Source: Antilocapra americana
Lineage: Eukaryota > Chordata > Mammalia > Artiodactyla > Antilocapridae
DNA length: 64,000 nucleotides
Assembly (NCBI GenBank): GCA_007570785.1
Contig: ML664183.1
Location: forward strand, 12,048,416-12,112,415
Direction of reading: 5' to 3'
In this document: positions 62,673 through 64,000 of the stretch, one piece after another
Layout: each line of letters starts with the position of its first letter
Position numbering within the stretch: position 1 is the first letter of the stretch
Translations under genes and position numbers: made by a program
Notes under the pieces: generated by a model
Database searches by the model: none
What the model saw: the letters and a program-made list of their open reading frames with translations, nothing else
What the model was told of the DNA's origin: nothing

Positions 62673-64000
62673 GTACTGTATCGAGACTCCATAATAGTTT
62701 ATGTGTGTTGAGTCGCTGATTTGTACTTGAAAAATGAATATATACACATCCATACAGTATATGTTAATATATTTCCAAAGTCCGACAACAAGTAGAAAAA
62801 CCCCGCCTTAGTCTGCTTGTCAGTGACTGTCCTCCCTTAGATTCTCCAGGAAACTTCCATCTAGTCAGCTCTCTATCACAAGCCCTTAGTCAGTCCTCCC
62901 AGAACAGAATATTAACCCCCAGCCATGCCCCTGTAGGTGTGTGAACCAGAATCCTCCATAGTGGCTGGGGAAAGGGAGCTGCAGAGTAATGGGGTGATGG
63001 GGCTATGTCCTCACAGCCAAGTGCCCCTAGGGATGGCGCCCACTTTTGTTCCATCAGTGTTCCCTCTGGTTATTAGAAGTTTAGCAGCTTCAGGTCTGGT
63101 TCACAGTCCTCCACTGCAGACCCCAAAATACTTTGGAGCAAGAAGAGGCTACTCCCATCTTTCCATCTTTAAAGCAGTTAAATCCTTAACTTTTTTAAGA
63201 CAGAAAAACCTTTCTTTTTATACTCTACTATACAGAGATACAAAGGTATTTCCTCAGTTTTGATGGGGTGGAAGTTCTAGAACCTTCCCATTCCTTTTCC
63301 CATCCCGGTCATTTTTCTGCCCTTGGGGCCACCAGCATGTGGCTCTTGAACTCTAGGGTCATGTGGCTCAACTCTTGCTCTTACGGATAAGGAAACCAAG
63401 ACCTGGAAGGGAAAATACCCTCTCCAAGTTCCATAACGAGTGCCGGGCGCTGCCTGCTGTGTCCCGAGACTCTGTCAAGACTACAGCAGCAGCTACGTAA
63501 AGCCCAGTGCTGGCTGCGTTCACGCTCCCTGCATCAAGTCTTCCAGCCTGCAGAGCAGGCATTTTCATCCCTCTTATATGTGCTTTGGGGAAAACTGAAA
63601 GGTTAAGTGATTTACACGAGGGGACACAGCTAGCAAGTGGGTGGCCAGAATTCAGACTTAAGGTCCCTGCAGCTTCAAAGCCCATGCCTTCCCCTTGGGA
63701 TGCTACCAGTGAGCACCCCCTGGAGACTCTGAGCCAGAATCCCAGAGTGATCCAGGGGCCACTTTGCCCATCCTTGTCCTCTCGCCAGCTCCCTCCCTGC
63801 ATCCCAAACTCTAGTCTGGGATCTAGCCTTGGTCAGCAGAAGTGAGGAAAGCCTCCCTGTTGACCCTAACTTCTATTCCTGTGCAAGGACAGAGGTGGAA
63901 ATAATCTGAACCACACACCAGGCAGACCTGAGACCAGCCCATGATTCCCCAATCAGACAGCGTCACCAAGGTCACCAGACCGTACGTAGAGGAACCAGGA
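62673..64000 (+). other. MYOF: Intron 29, 5' part (runs off the window)
   Basis: 1.3 kb. The next expected exon, continuing C2E, is not present. One MIR is listed. The two overlapping frames at 63368-63802 (-) and 63507-63845 (+) are long for chance but show no domain. Confidence 0.6.
63555..63692 (-). repeat. MIR SINE, antisense
   Basis: ggcattttcatccctcttat, ggttaagtgatttacacgag, gggacacagctagcaagtgg, ccagaattcagacttaag. Good antisense MIR match. Confidence 0.72.

Larger units (their letters stand above)
58531..60915 (+). other. MYOF: Intron 25
   Basis: 2.4 kb. An AT microsatellite, a BovB piece and an L1M piece reach within about 40 bp of exon 26. 58920-59195 and 59730-60130 show nothing recognised. 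Confidence 0.55.

Noticed and set aside
2852..62672. Dysferlin (DYSF) or FER1L5/6 as the gene
   Set aside because: Segments in exons 18, 20, 24 and 29 fit myoferlin and disagree with dysferlin. FER1L6-type ferlins lack the DysF region seen here.
63368..63845. Overlapping 144- and 112-codon frames on opposite strands
   Set aside because: GC-richer intron sequence containing a MIR; no start context, domain or splice evidence.
1..64000. CRISPR array, operon, phage or other prokaryotic system
   Set aside because: Composition, spliced exons and SINE/LINE content are those of a mammalian chromosome. The repeated motifs are dispersed retroelements, not regularly spaced repeats.
1..64000. Functional tRNA genes at the tRNA-like B-box matches
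   Set aside because: All such matches fall within Bov-tA or CHR-2 SINEs, with no complete cloverleaf followed by a T-run terminator.

Overview
The window is mammalian nuclear DNA from a ruminant, most likely a bovid. It carries many tRNA-derived SINEs of the Bov-tA, Bov-A2 and CHR-2 types and several BovB (RTE-clade) LINE copies, a mix diagnostic of ruminant genomes, plus older L1 and MIR relics. There are no bacterial features. The sequence alone does not separate cattle, sheep, goat or a relative.

One gene accounts for all coding sequence I can support: MYOF (myoferlin), on the + strand. I placed 29 consecutive internal coding exons between 2852 and 62672. They total 3354 nt, or 1118 codons. 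Every exon is bounded by AG and GT, all phases agree across junctions, and there is no internal stop. Myoferlin is about 2060 residues, so the window holds roughly the middle 54%: from the end of C2B through FerI, C2C, FerA, FerB, the nested DysF domains and C2D, into the start of C2E. The promoter, 5' exons, remaining C2 domains, membrane anchor and 3'UTR lie outside. Residue numbers in the entries count from the first codon in this window (w1-w1118).

Layout: 1-2851 is an upstream intron with an LTR-like block and SINE/LINE pieces. 2852-5532 holds five close exons (C2B end, FerI, start of C2C). 7545-20705 holds exons for C2C and the following linker, including a 39-nt likely cassette exon at 15721-15759. 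20706-33755 is a 13-kb intron built largely of retroelements, with a nested L1-in-L1 insertion. 33756-42846 encodes the pre-FerA linker, FerA and the start of FerB. 45492-57120 encodes the rest of FerB and DysF. 58453-62672 encodes C2D and the start of C2E. 62673-64000 is the next intron.

Ferlins are tail-anchored multi-C2 proteins that act in Ca2+-dependent membrane fusion, repair and endocytic recycling. C2D keeps the acidic loop residues expected for Ca2+ binding, and the DysF region keeps its Trp/Arg-rich character. I found no undescribed biological system. The most informative signals are the weakly spliced in-frame exon, the CpG-dense exon 20, retroelement insertions dated by intact target-site duplications, an internally collapsed L1, and a composite SINE arrangement seen twice.
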